Below, in pieces: positions 38,561-47,129 of a DNA stretch of 64,000 bases (position 1 is the stretch's first letter; every line of letters starts with the position of its first letter). The translations under genes and the position numbers were made by a program. The notes beneath the pieces are model-generated. The model saw only the letters and a list, made by a program, of their open reading frames with translations. It ran no database searches and had not been told where the DNA came from. The stretch comes from Roseomonas gilardii subsp. gilardii. GTDB lineage: Bacteria; Pseudomonadota; Alphaproteobacteria; Acetobacterales; Acetobacteraceae. The stretch spans positions 1,054,001 through 1,118,000 of the forward strand of contig NZ_CP095554.1 in NCBI RefSeq assembly GCF_023078375.1, written 5' to 3'.

Positions 38561-39754
38561 TCAGCCCTGGCCGAGCGGGTGGTCCAGAAAGAAGCGGAGC
38601 ATTTCGCGCGAGGCGTCAGGGCCTTTCGGATCGGTGTAGGACCCGTCCGGGGAGCCGCCGGACCAGGCATGGCCGCCGCCATGGACCAGCCACTGTTCCA
38701 GCGGGTGCCGGCCGCTGCCGTCGGCGTAGAGCGTGCGGCGCCAGGCATGGCCGTTGGGCACGCGGCCTTCCTCCACCCGCATGCGCCAGTCCACCGGCCG
38801 GCTGCGCTGCAACTGCTCGATGATCTGGTCGCCGTTGCGCGGGTTCACCGTGCTGTCGCCATCCGCGTGGAAGACGATGGTGGGCACGAGGCGCGCGCCC
38901 GTTCCGGCGGGGGCGGGCAGGTCGGGCGCGCCCTGGCGCATGGCGGACAGGGCCGAGGGCAGGTCGCGCGCCGCGCCACAACCCAGGCCGGAATGCACAC
39001 CGGCCGCGGCGAAGAGATCCGGGTAGCGTGCGGCCAGGATCGCTGCCGCCGCGCCACCGGCCGAAAGCCCCGCGACATAGACGCGGCGCGGGTCGGCGCC
39101 GTCCTCGCGCAGGATCTCGCGCGCCATGCCGGCGATCAGGCCGGGCTCGCCGGAATCGCGTTGCTGGTCGCCGGGGCGGAACCAGTTCCAGCAGCGCTGC
39201 ATGTTGGCGCTGCCGGACTGGGCCGGATAGGCGACCAGGAAGCCCTTCTCCTCGGCGAGCTGGTTCATGCGGGTGCCGGCGGCGAAGTCCTCCGGCGACT
39301 GGGTGCAGCCATGCAGCATCACCACCAGCGGCATGGGCGTCGTGCTGCGGTTGGCGGGGATGTAGAGGCGGTAGGAAAGGCGGCCGCCTTCGCCCTCGAA
39401 GCTGCGGGCGAGGAACTGCGCGCCTTCAGGAGGCGGGGGCCGCGGCGCCTCGGGGGCGGACCAGCCGCCCTGAAGCATCTCCGGCAGGCGGCCCGGCAGG
39501 TCCGACAGGCCGCGCAGCGCCTCGGGCAGGTTGGAGAGCAGTTGCTTCGCCATGGAGGTGGCATCGGCCAGCCTGCCGGCGCCATCCGGCATCCCGGGCC
39601 GGGCTGCACCTGCGGGGGACGGCCCGGGGTCCGGCTGGCCGGGGGTCGCCTCGCCCGTCAGGTGCCGGCGCAGCAGCGCCGTCGCCTCGCTGAGCCGTCC
39701 GTCACGCGTGAGGCGCGCGGCCTCGATGATTTCGCGCGGTAGGATCCTGGTCAT
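38561..39754 (-). CDS. PHB depolymerase family esterase
   Basis: Alpha/beta hydrolase of 397 residues. A helical N-terminal part (AARLTRDGRLSEATALLRRHL) resembles that of phasin-like or intracellular depolymerase relatives. The esterase core follows: oxyanion segment VVMLHGCTQSPEDFAAGT, nucleophile in VYVAGLSAGGAAAA, Asp in FHADGDSTVNP, His in VHGGGHAWSGG. This set defines the esterase PHB depolymerase family (LpqC-like). No obvious signal peptide, so it is probably cytoplasmic. Divergent from the CopG-like gene's neighbour genes; natural polyester or acyl substrate unknown. Confidence 0.87.
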   Translation of the reverse strand: MTRILPREIIEAARLTRDGRLSEATALLRRHLTGEATPGQPDPGPSPAGAARPGMPDGAGRLADATSMAKQLLSNLPEALRGLSDLPGRLPEMLQGGWSAPEAPRPPPPEGAQFLARSFEGEGGRLSYRLYIPANRSTTPMPLVVMLHGCTQSPEDFAAGTRMNQLAEEKGFLVAYPAQSGSANMQRCWNWFRPGDQQRDSGEPGLIAGMAREILREDGADPRRVYVAGLSAGGAAAAILAARYPDLFAAAGVHSGLGCGAARDLPSALSAMRQGAPDLPAPAGTGARLVPTIVFHADGDSTVNPRNGDQIIEQLQRSRPVDWRMRVEEGRVPNGHAWRRTLYADGSGRHPLEQWLVHGGGHAWSGGSPDGSYTDPKGPDASREMLRFFLDHPLGQG

Positions 39755-39846
39755 CTCGGCTGTGTTCTCCTGGCCTGGGCAAGGCGCGGCCGAAGCCGCC
39801 GCCTGTCCGGGCGGGGTGGCTGGGAAGGATGTCGTGGAACGGGCGT

Positions 39847-40269
39847 TCAGCCCATCCGGTCGGCCAGGGCCGCCTTCACGGCGGCGCTGGCCTGGAAGGC
39901 GCCGAGCACGGTGACCGACTCGATGGTGGCGCGCGCCAGCTCCGGGGAAACATCCGCGGCGATGCTGGCCAGGCCGACGACATGGAGGCGCAGTCTCTGC
40001 CCCGAGGCGCGCAGACCCTCCAGCTCCGCGCGGCCGAGATGGCGCGTCCCCAGGTCGAACTGCTGCCGTGCCACCGATTGCCGGGTGGCCTCGGCATGGC
40101 GTTCGAGCTGGTTGCGGATGGCGGTGCGGATGAAGTCCGTCCGGTTGGAATAGAAGCCGTCGCGGACCAGCAGGTCGATATGGCCGAGATCGACGGGGCC
40201 GAGATTGATCGTGATCTTCTCCGTCTCGCCGCCGCTGCGCGGCCGCAGGCTGTGGATCTCGGCTGACAT
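39847..40269 (-). CDS. CopG-family ribbon-helix-helix regulator
   Basis: 140 residues. The N-terminal half has the RHH fold: strand KITINLGPVDLGHIDLLV, then SNRTDFIRTAIRNQLERH. The C-terminal half (LHVVGLASIAADVSPELARATIESVTVLGAF) is a small extra domain. ATG 40269 is followed upstream by a set of TACCATCC repeats that probably form its own operator. It lies 92 bases before the esterase gene on the same strand, so it may control that gene too. Confidence 0.82.
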   Translation of the reverse strand: MSAEIHSLRPRSGGETEKITINLGPVDLGHIDLLVRDGFYSNRTDFIRTAIRNQLERHAEATRQSVARQQFDLGTRHLGRAELEGLRASGQRLRLHVVGLASIAADVSPELARATIESVTVLGAFQASAAVKAALADRMG

Positions 40270-40274
40270 CCCGT

Positions 40275-40305
40275 TACCATCCTCTTACCATCCAACGGGA
40301 TGGTA
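40275..40305. promoter_or_regulatory. Operator-like TACCATCC repeats upstream of the CopG-like gene
   Basis: TACCATCC at 40275-40282 and again at 40286-40293, then aacg, then the inverted copy GGATGGTA at 40298-40305. One direct and one inverted repeat right before a ribbon-helix-helix gene is what RHH dimers of dimers bind. Suggests autoregulation. Confidence 0.7.
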
Positions 40306-40430
40306 TCTGGCCCTGCGGCTGGGATCTTCAAGGGGGCTCATGTTGCAGCGCAGCAGGTGGCGCGGGGTTGCGGAGGCTGGCGACATTCTGCCTGGCGGAT
40401 GCTTCCCAGGATGCCATCCTGGTGCTGCAA

Positions 40431-42221
40431 ATGGCGTCCATGACCGAGCTGACCCAGCGGATCGACCGCCTCCTCGCCGCCCCTGCCGCCACCGCCCCGT
40501 CCTTCGCGGCGGATGGCCGGCTGTACTTCCTCAACGACGCCGGAGGATCGGCGCAGGTCTGGGAGATCCCGGCCGGCGGCGGCGAGGCGCGGCCGCGCAG
40601 CGCGCACCGCGACCCGGTGGGTTTCGTGGCGGGCAGCCCGGTGGATGGCGGCGCGGTCTTCGGGCGCGACACGGCGGGGGATGAGCGGGTGCAGCTCTAT
40701 GCCCTGCCGCCGGAAGGGGAGGCGCGGACACTGACGGCGAATCCGAAGGCCATCCATGGCTGGGGCGCCTTCTCGCCGGATGGGCGGCGGATCGCCTGCA
40801 CCGCCAACAGCCGCCACCCGGCGCATACGGACCCTGTGGTGATCGACCTCGCCAGCGGGGAGGCACGGCGGGTCCATGAGGTCGAGGGGCCGCACGAGCT
40901 GCGCGGCTGGACGCCGGATGGGCAGGCGCTGGTGCTGGCCGTGGCGCCGCGGACCTTCGCCGATGATCTCCTGAGGGTGCCGCTCGAGGGCGGGGCGGTG
41001 ACGGCGCTGGCGCCGCACGAGGGCGACTGGCGGCACCTCTTCCCACGCTGGAAGCGGGATGGCAGCGGCTTCTGGCTGGTGACCGACCGGGGACGGGACT
41101 TCCTCGGCGCCGCTTTCATGGAACCGGGCAGTGAACCGCGCTTCCTCTACACGCCCGAGGCGGATCTGGAGGCGATGGAGGTCTCGCCCGACCAGTCCAC
41201 CCTGGCGGTGGTGGTGAACGAGGGTGGCTGGTCGCGGCTGCTCCTGGTGGATGCCACGAGCGGCGCGGTGCTGGAGGAGCCGGCGCATCCGCGCGGGGTG
41301 ATCACCAAACTCACCTGGCGCCCGGACGGGCGGGCCGTGGGCTTCGACCTTGCCCGTCCGACCGCGCCCGGGACGATCTGGCTGGCGGAGCGCGGCGGCG
41401 CGGCGCGGATGGTCTTCGCCGCCAGCCCGGCGCCGGAAGGGATGCGGGAATGGGAAACCGTGTCCTTTCCGACCTTCGACGGGCGGCAGGTGCCCGCCTT
41501 CCTGGCGCTTCCGGCCGGAACGCCGCCGGAGGGGGGATGGCCGGTGCTGCTCTGGGTCCATGGCGGGCCGGAGGGGCAGGCGCGGCCGAACTGGCGGCCG
41601 GACCTGCAGACCGTGCTTTCCCTCGGCATCGCGGTGGTGGTGCCGAATGTGCGCGGCAGCACCGGCTATGGCCGCGCCTATGCGGCGCTGGACGACCGGG
41701 AGCTGCGGCTGGACAGCGTGCGCGACCTGGCGGCGGCGCATGACTGGATCGGCCGGCAGCCCGGGCTGGATGGGTCGCGTATCGCCATCATGGGGCAGAG
41801 CTATGGCGGCTGGATGGTGCTGGCGGCGGTGACGGAATATCCGGAGCTCTGGGCAGCGGGCGTGGACTACTACGGCATCGCGCGCTGGAAGACCTTCTTC
41901 GAGCGCACCGGCCCCTGGCGCGTCGGGCACCGCGCGGCGGAATATGGCGATCCGGTGAAGGATGCGGCGCTGCTGGAACGCCTCTCCCCACTGCATCGCG
42001 CCGACCGCATCACCTGCCCCATGCTGGTGGCGCAGGGCCTGACCGACCCGCGCGTGCCACCCTATGAGAGCGAGCAGATCGTGGCGGCGCTGAAGGCGCG
42101 GGACGTGCCGGTGGAGTATGTGATCTTCCCCGACGAGGGCCACGGCTTCCTCAAGCGCGACAACAAACGGCGCATCTACGGCGCCGTGGCGCGCTTCCTG
42201 CGCGAGCATCTGCGGGCCTGA
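40431..42221 (+). CDS. S9 family serine peptidase (prolyl oligopeptidase/acylaminoacyl peptidase type)
   Basis: 596 residues. N-terminal beta-propeller with WD40-like repeats (GWGAFSPDGRRIACTANS, RGWTPDGQALVLA, FPRWKRDGSGFWLVTD), then the alpha/beta hydrolase domain. Nucleophile in IAIMGQSYGGWMVLA, Asp in GLTDPRVPPYES, His in FPDEGHGFLKRDN. Typical of acylaminoacyl peptidases, which trim acylated peptides. No signal peptide, so cytoplasmic. Start is ATG 40431 or 40440; neither has a strong ribosome-binding site. Confidence 0.9.
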   Translation: MASMTELTQRIDRLLAAPAATAPSFAADGRLYFLNDAGGSAQVWEIPAGGGEARPRSAHRDPVGFVAGSPVDGGAVFGRDTAGDERVQLYALPPEGEARTLTANPKAIHGWGAFSPDGRRIACTANSRHPAHTDPVVIDLASGEARRVHEVEGPHELRGWTPDGQALVLAVAPRTFADDLLRVPLEGGAVTALAPHEGDWRHLFPRWKRDGSGFWLVTDRGRDFLGAAFMEPGSEPRFLYTPEADLEAMEVSPDQSTLAVVVNEGGWSRLLLVDATSGAVLEEPAHPRGVITKLTWRPDGRAVGFDLARPTAPGTIWLAERGGAARMVFAASPAPEGMREWETVSFPTFDGRQVPAFLALPAGTPPEGGWPVLLWVHGGPEGQARPNWRPDLQTVLSLGIAVVVPNVRGSTGYGRAYAALDDRELRLDSVRDLAAAHDWIGRQPGLDGSRIAIMGQSYGGWMVLAAVTEYPELWAAGVDYYGIARWKTFFERTGPWRVGHRAAEYGDPVKDAALLERLSPLHRADRITCPMLVAQGLTDPRVPPYESEQIVAALKARDVPVEYVIFPDEGHGFLKRDNKRRIYGAVARFLREHLRA

Positions 42222-42239
42222 GCGGAGCGGTCTCCGGAG

Positions 42240-42265
42240 GAAAGCCGCCGCCTTTCCTCCGGCCT
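42240..42265 (+). terminator. Hairpin after the S9 peptidase gene
   Basis: CCGGAGGAAAG and CCTTTCCTCCGG pair over a short GCC-rich loop, shortly after the peptidase stop. It resembles the end hairpins of R1 (stem with AAAG/CTTT next to GCCGCC). Confidence 0.5.
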
Positions 42266-42334
42266 CGCCCTACCCTGGCATCGCGCTTGCTGGCAGCCTG
42301 CTTCATTCGGGCGGAACCGAAGGGAGACCGGGCA

Positions 42335-43909
42335 ATGGAATGGTGGCGAAGAAGCCTTCTGGCGGGGGCGGCGGTTCTCGCCTCGGCACTGGCGGTGCCT
42401 GCGGCGCCGGTGCGGGCGAAGACGATCAACGCCGTGCTGGAGGCGGAGATCGTCACGCTCGATCCGCACTTCATCGGTGCCTATATCACGCGCACCTTCG
42501 GCTACATGGTGTTCGACACGCTCTTCGCGCCGGACGGCAAGGGCAACATCCAGCCGCAGATGGTGCGGTCCTGGACCGTCTCCGATGACAGGCTGACCTG
42601 GGACTTCACGCTGCGCGACGGGCTGAACTTCCATGACGGCGCGCCGGTCACGGGCGAGGATGCCGTCGCCTCGCTGAAGCGCTGGGGCACGCGCAGCGCG
42701 CTGGGCGGGCGGCTGCTGAAGGTGGCGGCCTCGCTGGAGGCCACGGGGCCGAAGAGCTTCCGCCTCGTGCTGCGGGAGCCCTATGGCCTCGTGCTCGACA
42801 CGCTGGGTACGACATCCAGCCCGACACCCTTCATCATGCCCGCGCGCATCGCGGCGAACACGCCCGGCAGCACGCAGGTGACGGAGATCGTTGGCTCCGG
42901 CCCCTTCGTCTACAGCAAGGCGGACCACCGGCCGGGCGACCGGATGCTGCTGCGGAAGAACCCGGACTACGTGCCGCGTGCGGAGCCACCGGATTTCCTG
43001 GCGGGCGGGCATGTGGTGAAGGTCGATGCGCTGGATATCCGCGTGGTGCCCGATGGCGCGACGGCGGCGGCCGCCCTGCAGCAGGGCGAGATCGACTACA
43101 TGCAATACGCGCCCTTCGACCTGCTGCCGGTGATGGAGAAGGACCGGCAGATCAAGGTTCTGGACTTCACCGGCCCGCATATGTTCACCGGGCACTACCG
43201 CATCAATACCGCCTCCAGGCCCTTCGACGACCCGGCGGTCCGCCGCGTGCTGCTGCGGCTGGTGGACCAGAAGGAGGTGATCGCGGGGCTGGGGCTCGAC
43301 AGCCGCTACGGGCAGAGCTGCGATGCCTTCTTCATCTGCGGCTCGACCAACGAGACGCATGCCGGCACGGAGTTGCTGAAGGACCCGTCGATCGAGGCCG
43401 CCGCCAAGGCGCTGAAGGAGACGAAATACGACGGCACGCCGGTCGTGGTGATGATCGCCAGCGACCTGGAGGCGCCGCGCGTGGCCTCGCAGATCCTGGC
43501 GGACCGGCTGGCGCGGGCGGGCTTCAAGGTGGATGCGCAGATGACGGACTGGGCGACTCTGCTCGCCCGCCGCACGCAGCGCACGGGCTGGAGCGTCTAT
43601 GGCGTGCATGCGCTGGGCCTCGACCTCTCCTCGCCGCTGACCAATTCGGTGATCAACTTCAACTGCACGGATTCCGCCACGGCGGGCTTCATGTGCGACC
43701 AGCGGATGGTGCCGCTCTTCGACGAATTCGCCCGCGCCCCGACGCGCGAGGCGCAGCGCGAGGTGGCGGGAAAGATCCAGGCCATCGTCTACGAGCAGGG
43801 GCTGGGCATACCCTTCGGCCAGTTCGCGCAGCCCGCGGCCTACCGCGCCAACCTGACCGGCGTGATCCCCTCCGCCATCCCGCTCTTCTGGAACATCGGG
43901 AAGAACTGA
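42335..43909 (+). CDS. ABC transporter substrate-binding protein (family 5), orphan
   Basis: 524 residues. Sec signal (WWRRSLLAGAAVLASALAVPAAPVRA). Family 5 blocks: DPHFIGAYITRTFGYMVFDTL, TWDFTLRDGLNFHDGAPVTGED, VRRVLLRLVDQKEVI. AGGGAG lies just before ATG 42335. No permease or ATPase gene adjoins it; instead it is 1 base from the GMC oxidoreductase start. It may serve the peptide-type transporter at 24.6-28.4 kb or a distant one. Ligand unknown; linkage to the oxidoreductase hints at an alcohol-bearing compound. Confidence 0.9.
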   Translation: MEWWRRSLLAGAAVLASALAVPAAPVRAKTINAVLEAEIVTLDPHFIGAYITRTFGYMVFDTLFAPDGKGNIQPQMVRSWTVSDDRLTWDFTLRDGLNFHDGAPVTGEDAVASLKRWGTRSALGGRLLKVAASLEATGPKSFRLVLREPYGLVLDTLGTTSSPTPFIMPARIAANTPGSTQVTEIVGSGPFVYSKADHRPGDRMLLRKNPDYVPRAEPPDFLAGGHVVKVDALDIRVVPDGATAAAALQQGEIDYMQYAPFDLLPVMEKDRQIKVLDFTGPHMFTGHYRINTASRPFDDPAVRRVLLRLVDQKEVIAGLGLDSRYGQSCDAFFICGSTNETHAGTELLKDPSIEAAAKALKETKYDGTPVVVMIASDLEAPRVASQILADRLARAGFKVDAQMTDWATLLARRTQRTGWSVYGVHALGLDLSSPLTNSVINFNCTDSATAGFMCDQRMVPLFDEFARAPTREAQREVAGKIQAIVYEQGLGIPFGQFAQPAAYRANLTGVIPSAIPLFWNIGKN

Positions 43910-43910
43910 C

Positions 43911-45479
43911 ATGTACGACGTGATCGTGGTGGGCGCCGGCTCGGCCGGCGCCCCGGTGGCCGCCCGGCTGTCCGAGGATTCGCACCGCAGGGTGCTGCTG
44001 CTGGAGGCGGGGCGCGACTGGCGCTCCGCCGAGGCGCCGCACGAGCTGCGCAGCGCCAACATCATCCCCTTCATGCACGACCCCGCCTATCAGGCGAAAT
44101 GGCAGTGGCCGGGGCTGATGACGCGCCGGACCCGGGCGCAGGAGCCGAAATTCTACTGGCGCGGCAAGGCGCTGGGCGGCTCCTCCACGGTGAACGCGCA
44201 GATCGCCATCCGCGGCGTGCCGCAGGCCTTCGACGGCTGGGCCGAGGCGGGCTGCGAGGGCTGGGCGGCGGAGGATGTGCTGCCCCTCTTCGACCGGATC
44301 GAGGACGATGCCGAGACCGGCACGGCGCCAGGCGTCCGGCGCGGTGGGCCGCTGCCCGTCTATCGCGCGCCCTTCGACCAGTGGGGCAAGGTGGACCTGG
44401 CGCTGCGCGATGCCGGGCTGGCCGAGGGCTATCCCTGGAAGGCCGACCTGAACGCGCCGACCGGCGAGGGCATCTCCTGCAACCCGATCAACAGCCGCGA
44501 CGGCCGGCGCGTCACCACCAATGACGGCTATCTGGAGCCGGCGCGCGGGCGGCCGAACCTGGAGATCCGTGGCGAGGCGCTGGTGGATAAGGTGCTCTTC
44601 GAGGGCAGCCGCGCCGTCGGCGTCCGGGTGCGCTTCGGCGGCGGGGCCTGGGAGGAGATCCGGGCGAAGGAGATCGTGCTCTGCGCCGGCGCGATCCACA
44701 GCCCCGCCATCCTGATGCGTTCCGGCATCGGTCCGGCGGCGAAGCTGGCGGCGCTGGGCATTCCCGTGCTGTCCGACCAGCCGGCGGTGGGGCGGAACCT
44801 GATGGACCACCCGATCCTGCGCGCCACGCTGAAGCTGAAGCCGGAGCACCGCGCCCATGGCGTGGATGCCCGCCACACCAACTGCTGCCTGACCTACAGC
44901 AGCAACCTCGGCGGTGGCGGCGAGCGCGACATGATCATGATCGCCTACAACCATCGCGGCGCGATCACGCCGGAGCCGGGACCCGAGGGCGCCATCGGCG
45001 TGGCGCTCTACGACGCCTATTCGCGCGGCTCGCTGGAGCTGGTCTCGGCCGATCCGGACGCCCATCCGGTGGTGGAGGAGAACATGCTCGACCACCCCGA
45101 CGACCGGCTGCGGCTGCGCGACGCGGTGCGGCGCCTGGCGCGGATCACCCGGCAGGCCGCCGTGGCGGATCTCTGCGACGCCATCACCTTCGGCGAAAGC
45201 CCGCTGACGGTGGAACAGGCCGCCGCCCTGCCCGACGAGGAGCTGGACGCGCTGATGCTGCGGGAGGCAGGCGACATCCAGCACGCCGCCGGCACCTGCA
45301 AGATGGTGGCCTATGAGGAGCCGCGCGGCGTGGTGAACCCGGACCTGACGGTGAAGGGCGTGACCGGCCTGCGCGTCGCCGATGCCTCGATCATGCCGAC
45401 CGACTGCCGCGCGAACCTGCACTTCACCTGCGTCATGATCGGCGAGAACCTCGCCCGCCGCATGCGGGCGGAGGGCTGA
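43911..45479 (+). CDS. GMC family oxidoreductase (choline dehydrogenase-like)
   Basis: FAD-dependent alcohol oxidoreductase of 522 residues. N-terminal VVGAGSAGAPVAARLSED and a Glu-containing FAD strand (VLLLEAGRDW); GMC signature 1 at GKALGGSSTVNAQIAIRG; signature 2 at GAIHSPAILMRSGIGPA; C-terminal active-site His region AAGTCKMV and FTCVMIGENLARR. No signal peptide, so cytoplasmic, unlike the GMC protein at 1.7 kb. Paired with the binding protein just upstream, suggesting that the imported ligand is oxidised. Confidence 0.9.
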   Translation: MYDVIVVGAGSAGAPVAARLSEDSHRRVLLLEAGRDWRSAEAPHELRSANIIPFMHDPAYQAKWQWPGLMTRRTRAQEPKFYWRGKALGGSSTVNAQIAIRGVPQAFDGWAEAGCEGWAAEDVLPLFDRIEDDAETGTAPGVRRGGPLPVYRAPFDQWGKVDLALRDAGLAEGYPWKADLNAPTGEGISCNPINSRDGRRVTTNDGYLEPARGRPNLEIRGEALVDKVLFEGSRAVGVRVRFGGGAWEEIRAKEIVLCAGAIHSPAILMRSGIGPAAKLAALGIPVLSDQPAVGRNLMDHPILRATLKLKPEHRAHGVDARHTNCCLTYSSNLGGGGERDMIMIAYNHRGAITPEPGPEGAIGVALYDAYSRGSLELVSADPDAHPVVEENMLDHPDDRLRLRDAVRRLARITRQAAVADLCDAITFGESPLTVEQAAALPDEELDALMLREAGDIQHAAGTCKMVAYEEPRGVVNPDLTVKGVTGLRVADASIMPTDCRANLHFTCVMIGENLARRMRAEG

Positions 45480-45487
45480 AGGTTCCG

Positions 45488-45710
45488 GCCGGGGCCAGAG
45501 GGGCTCTGCCCCTCTGGGCACCCCGCCCAGGGACGTTGGTCCCTGGGAACCCTGTGAGCGCTCCGCGAGGAGGGGGATGTCAGGCCGGTCGCCAAGTGGT
45601 GCAACGGCGGTCGAAGCCCCTCCCCGCGGAGCGCTCATGGCGGGGTCTCGGGGGCACACTGTGCCCCTGAGCAAAGGGTCCGGGAGGCAGAGCCTCCCGG
45701 TTCCCAGGCT
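45488..45710 (+). repeat. Intergenic repeat R2, copy B
   Basis: Same hairpin string as 29301-29524: CCAGAGGGGC-tct-GCCCCTCTGG, CCAGGGAC-gttg-GTCCCTGG, the GAGCGCTCCGCG inverted repeat (45556-45576 with 45617-45636), GGGGCACA-c-TGTGCCCC and CCGGGAGGC-aga-GCCTCCCGG. The first stem differs from copy A by paired changes that keep it closed. The spacer between the long arms is unrelated to that of copy A. Lies between convergent genes. Confidence 0.92.
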
Positions 45711-45723
45711 TGATCCTTGAAGC

Positions 45724-47022
45724 CTACTCCGCCGGTGCGGTGGAGGCGCGTTCCAGGGCGCGGTTGTGGCCCAGGACGAGGATCAGGACGATGGACATGA
45801 GCGGCAGGGCGGCCAGGAAGAGCAGGCCGTAGTAATCGGCGCCGGTGCGGTCCTTGATGATGCCGAAGACCTGCGGGCCGAAATAGCCGCCGAGATTGCC
45901 CACCGAGTTGATCCAGGCGATGCCGGCCGCGGCGGCGGTGCCGCTGAGCACGGCGGTCGGCAGCGTCCAGAAGATCGGCAGGGCGGAGAAGATGCCGAAG
46001 CTCGCCAGCGCCAGCGCCAGGATCTTCAACGTCAGGTCCGGCGTGCTGGCGGCCAGGATGAGGCCCAGGGTGACGCAGACCGCGGCGAAGATCGTGCTCC
46101 ACTTCCGGTCGCCGGTGCGGTCGGAGAAATAGCCCCAGAGGACCATGCTGATGGCGCCCACCGCATAGGGGAAGGCGTTCAGGAAGCCGAGCTGGACGTT
46201 GGAGATCTCGCCCACCGCCTTGAGGATCTGCGGCTGGAAGAAGCCCAGCGCGTAGAGCGGCGAGACCAGGCCCAGATAGATCAGCCCATAGCCCAGCACG
46301 CGCGGGTTCAGCAGGGTCTGCCACCACTCCATGCGGTGGACGGATTCCCGCGTCTGCTGCTCGGCGCGGAGCTGGCGGTCCAGCCACTCCTTCTCGTCCG
46401 GCTCCAGCCACTTCGCCTCGGAGGGGCGGTCCGTCAGGTACCAGAGCACGCCGCCGGTCAGCAGCAGGGCGGGGATGGCCTCGATGATGAACATCCACTG
46501 CCAGCCATGCAGGCCCCAGATCCCGTCCATGTTCAGCAGATAGCCCGAGATGGGCGAGCCGATGGCGGAGGAGAAGGGGATGGCGAACATGAACCAGCCG
46601 ATGATCCGCCCGCGATAGGCCGAGGGGAACCAGAGCGTCAGGTAGAAGATCACGCCCGGGAAGAAGCCGGCCTCGGCGGCGCCGAGCAGGACGCGGACGA
46701 TGTTGAAGCTGGTCTCGCCGGTCACGAAGGCCTGGGCGCCCGACAGCAGGCCCCAGGTGAACATGATGCGGGCGATCCACATCCGGGCCCCGAAGCGGTT
46801 CAGGGCGAGGTTGCTCGGCACCTCGAAGATGAAATAGGCCAGGAAGAAGATGCCCGCCGCCGTGCCGAAGGCGGTGGCGGACAGGCCCAGATCGGCCCGC
46901 ATCGCGGGGCCGGCGAAGCCGACATTCACGCGGTCCAGATAGGAGACGAAGTAGCAGAGGATCAGGAAGGGGATGAGCCGCCAGGCCACCTTCCGGATCG
47001 TCCGTTGCTCGACGGATTCCAT
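45724..47022 (-). CDS. MFS transporter, anion:cation symporter family (sugar-acid type)
   Basis: 432 residues and twelve membrane helices. N-terminal RLIPFLILCYFVSYLDRVNVGFA is the hallmark of the ACS family (GudP/ExuT/phthalate-like), with GFFPGVIFYLTLWFPSAYRGR in the fourth-fifth helix region. Strong GGAGGAAAC site before ATG 47022. The reading frame upstream stays open far into the emrB gene, but that is shadow. Likely substrates are sugar acids, tartrate or aromatic acids; kdgD at 62 kb makes glucarate/galactarate plausible, not proven. Confidence 0.92.
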   Translation of the reverse strand: MESVEQRTIRKVAWRLIPFLILCYFVSYLDRVNVGFAGPAMRADLGLSATAFGTAAGIFFLAYFIFEVPSNLALNRFGARMWIARIMFTWGLLSGAQAFVTGETSFNIVRVLLGAAEAGFFPGVIFYLTLWFPSAYRGRIIGWFMFAIPFSSAIGSPISGYLLNMDGIWGLHGWQWMFIIEAIPALLLTGGVLWYLTDRPSEAKWLEPDEKEWLDRQLRAEQQTRESVHRMEWWQTLLNPRVLGYGLIYLGLVSPLYALGFFQPQILKAVGEISNVQLGFLNAFPYAVGAISMVLWGYFSDRTGDRKWSTIFAAVCVTLGLILAASTPDLTLKILALALASFGIFSALPIFWTLPTAVLSGTAAAAGIAWINSVGNLGGYFGPQVFGIIKDRTGADYYGLLFLAALPLMSIVLILVLGHNRALERASTAPAE

Positions 47023-47129
47023 GCGTTTCCTCCAATGCCCCCGGGACAGGCGGGAGAGGCGCTCTCGGGGGCGCTTGGGGCGGACGCTACCAGCCGCCGC
47101 GGGGAACGGAAAGCGGGGCCTCGCGGCGG

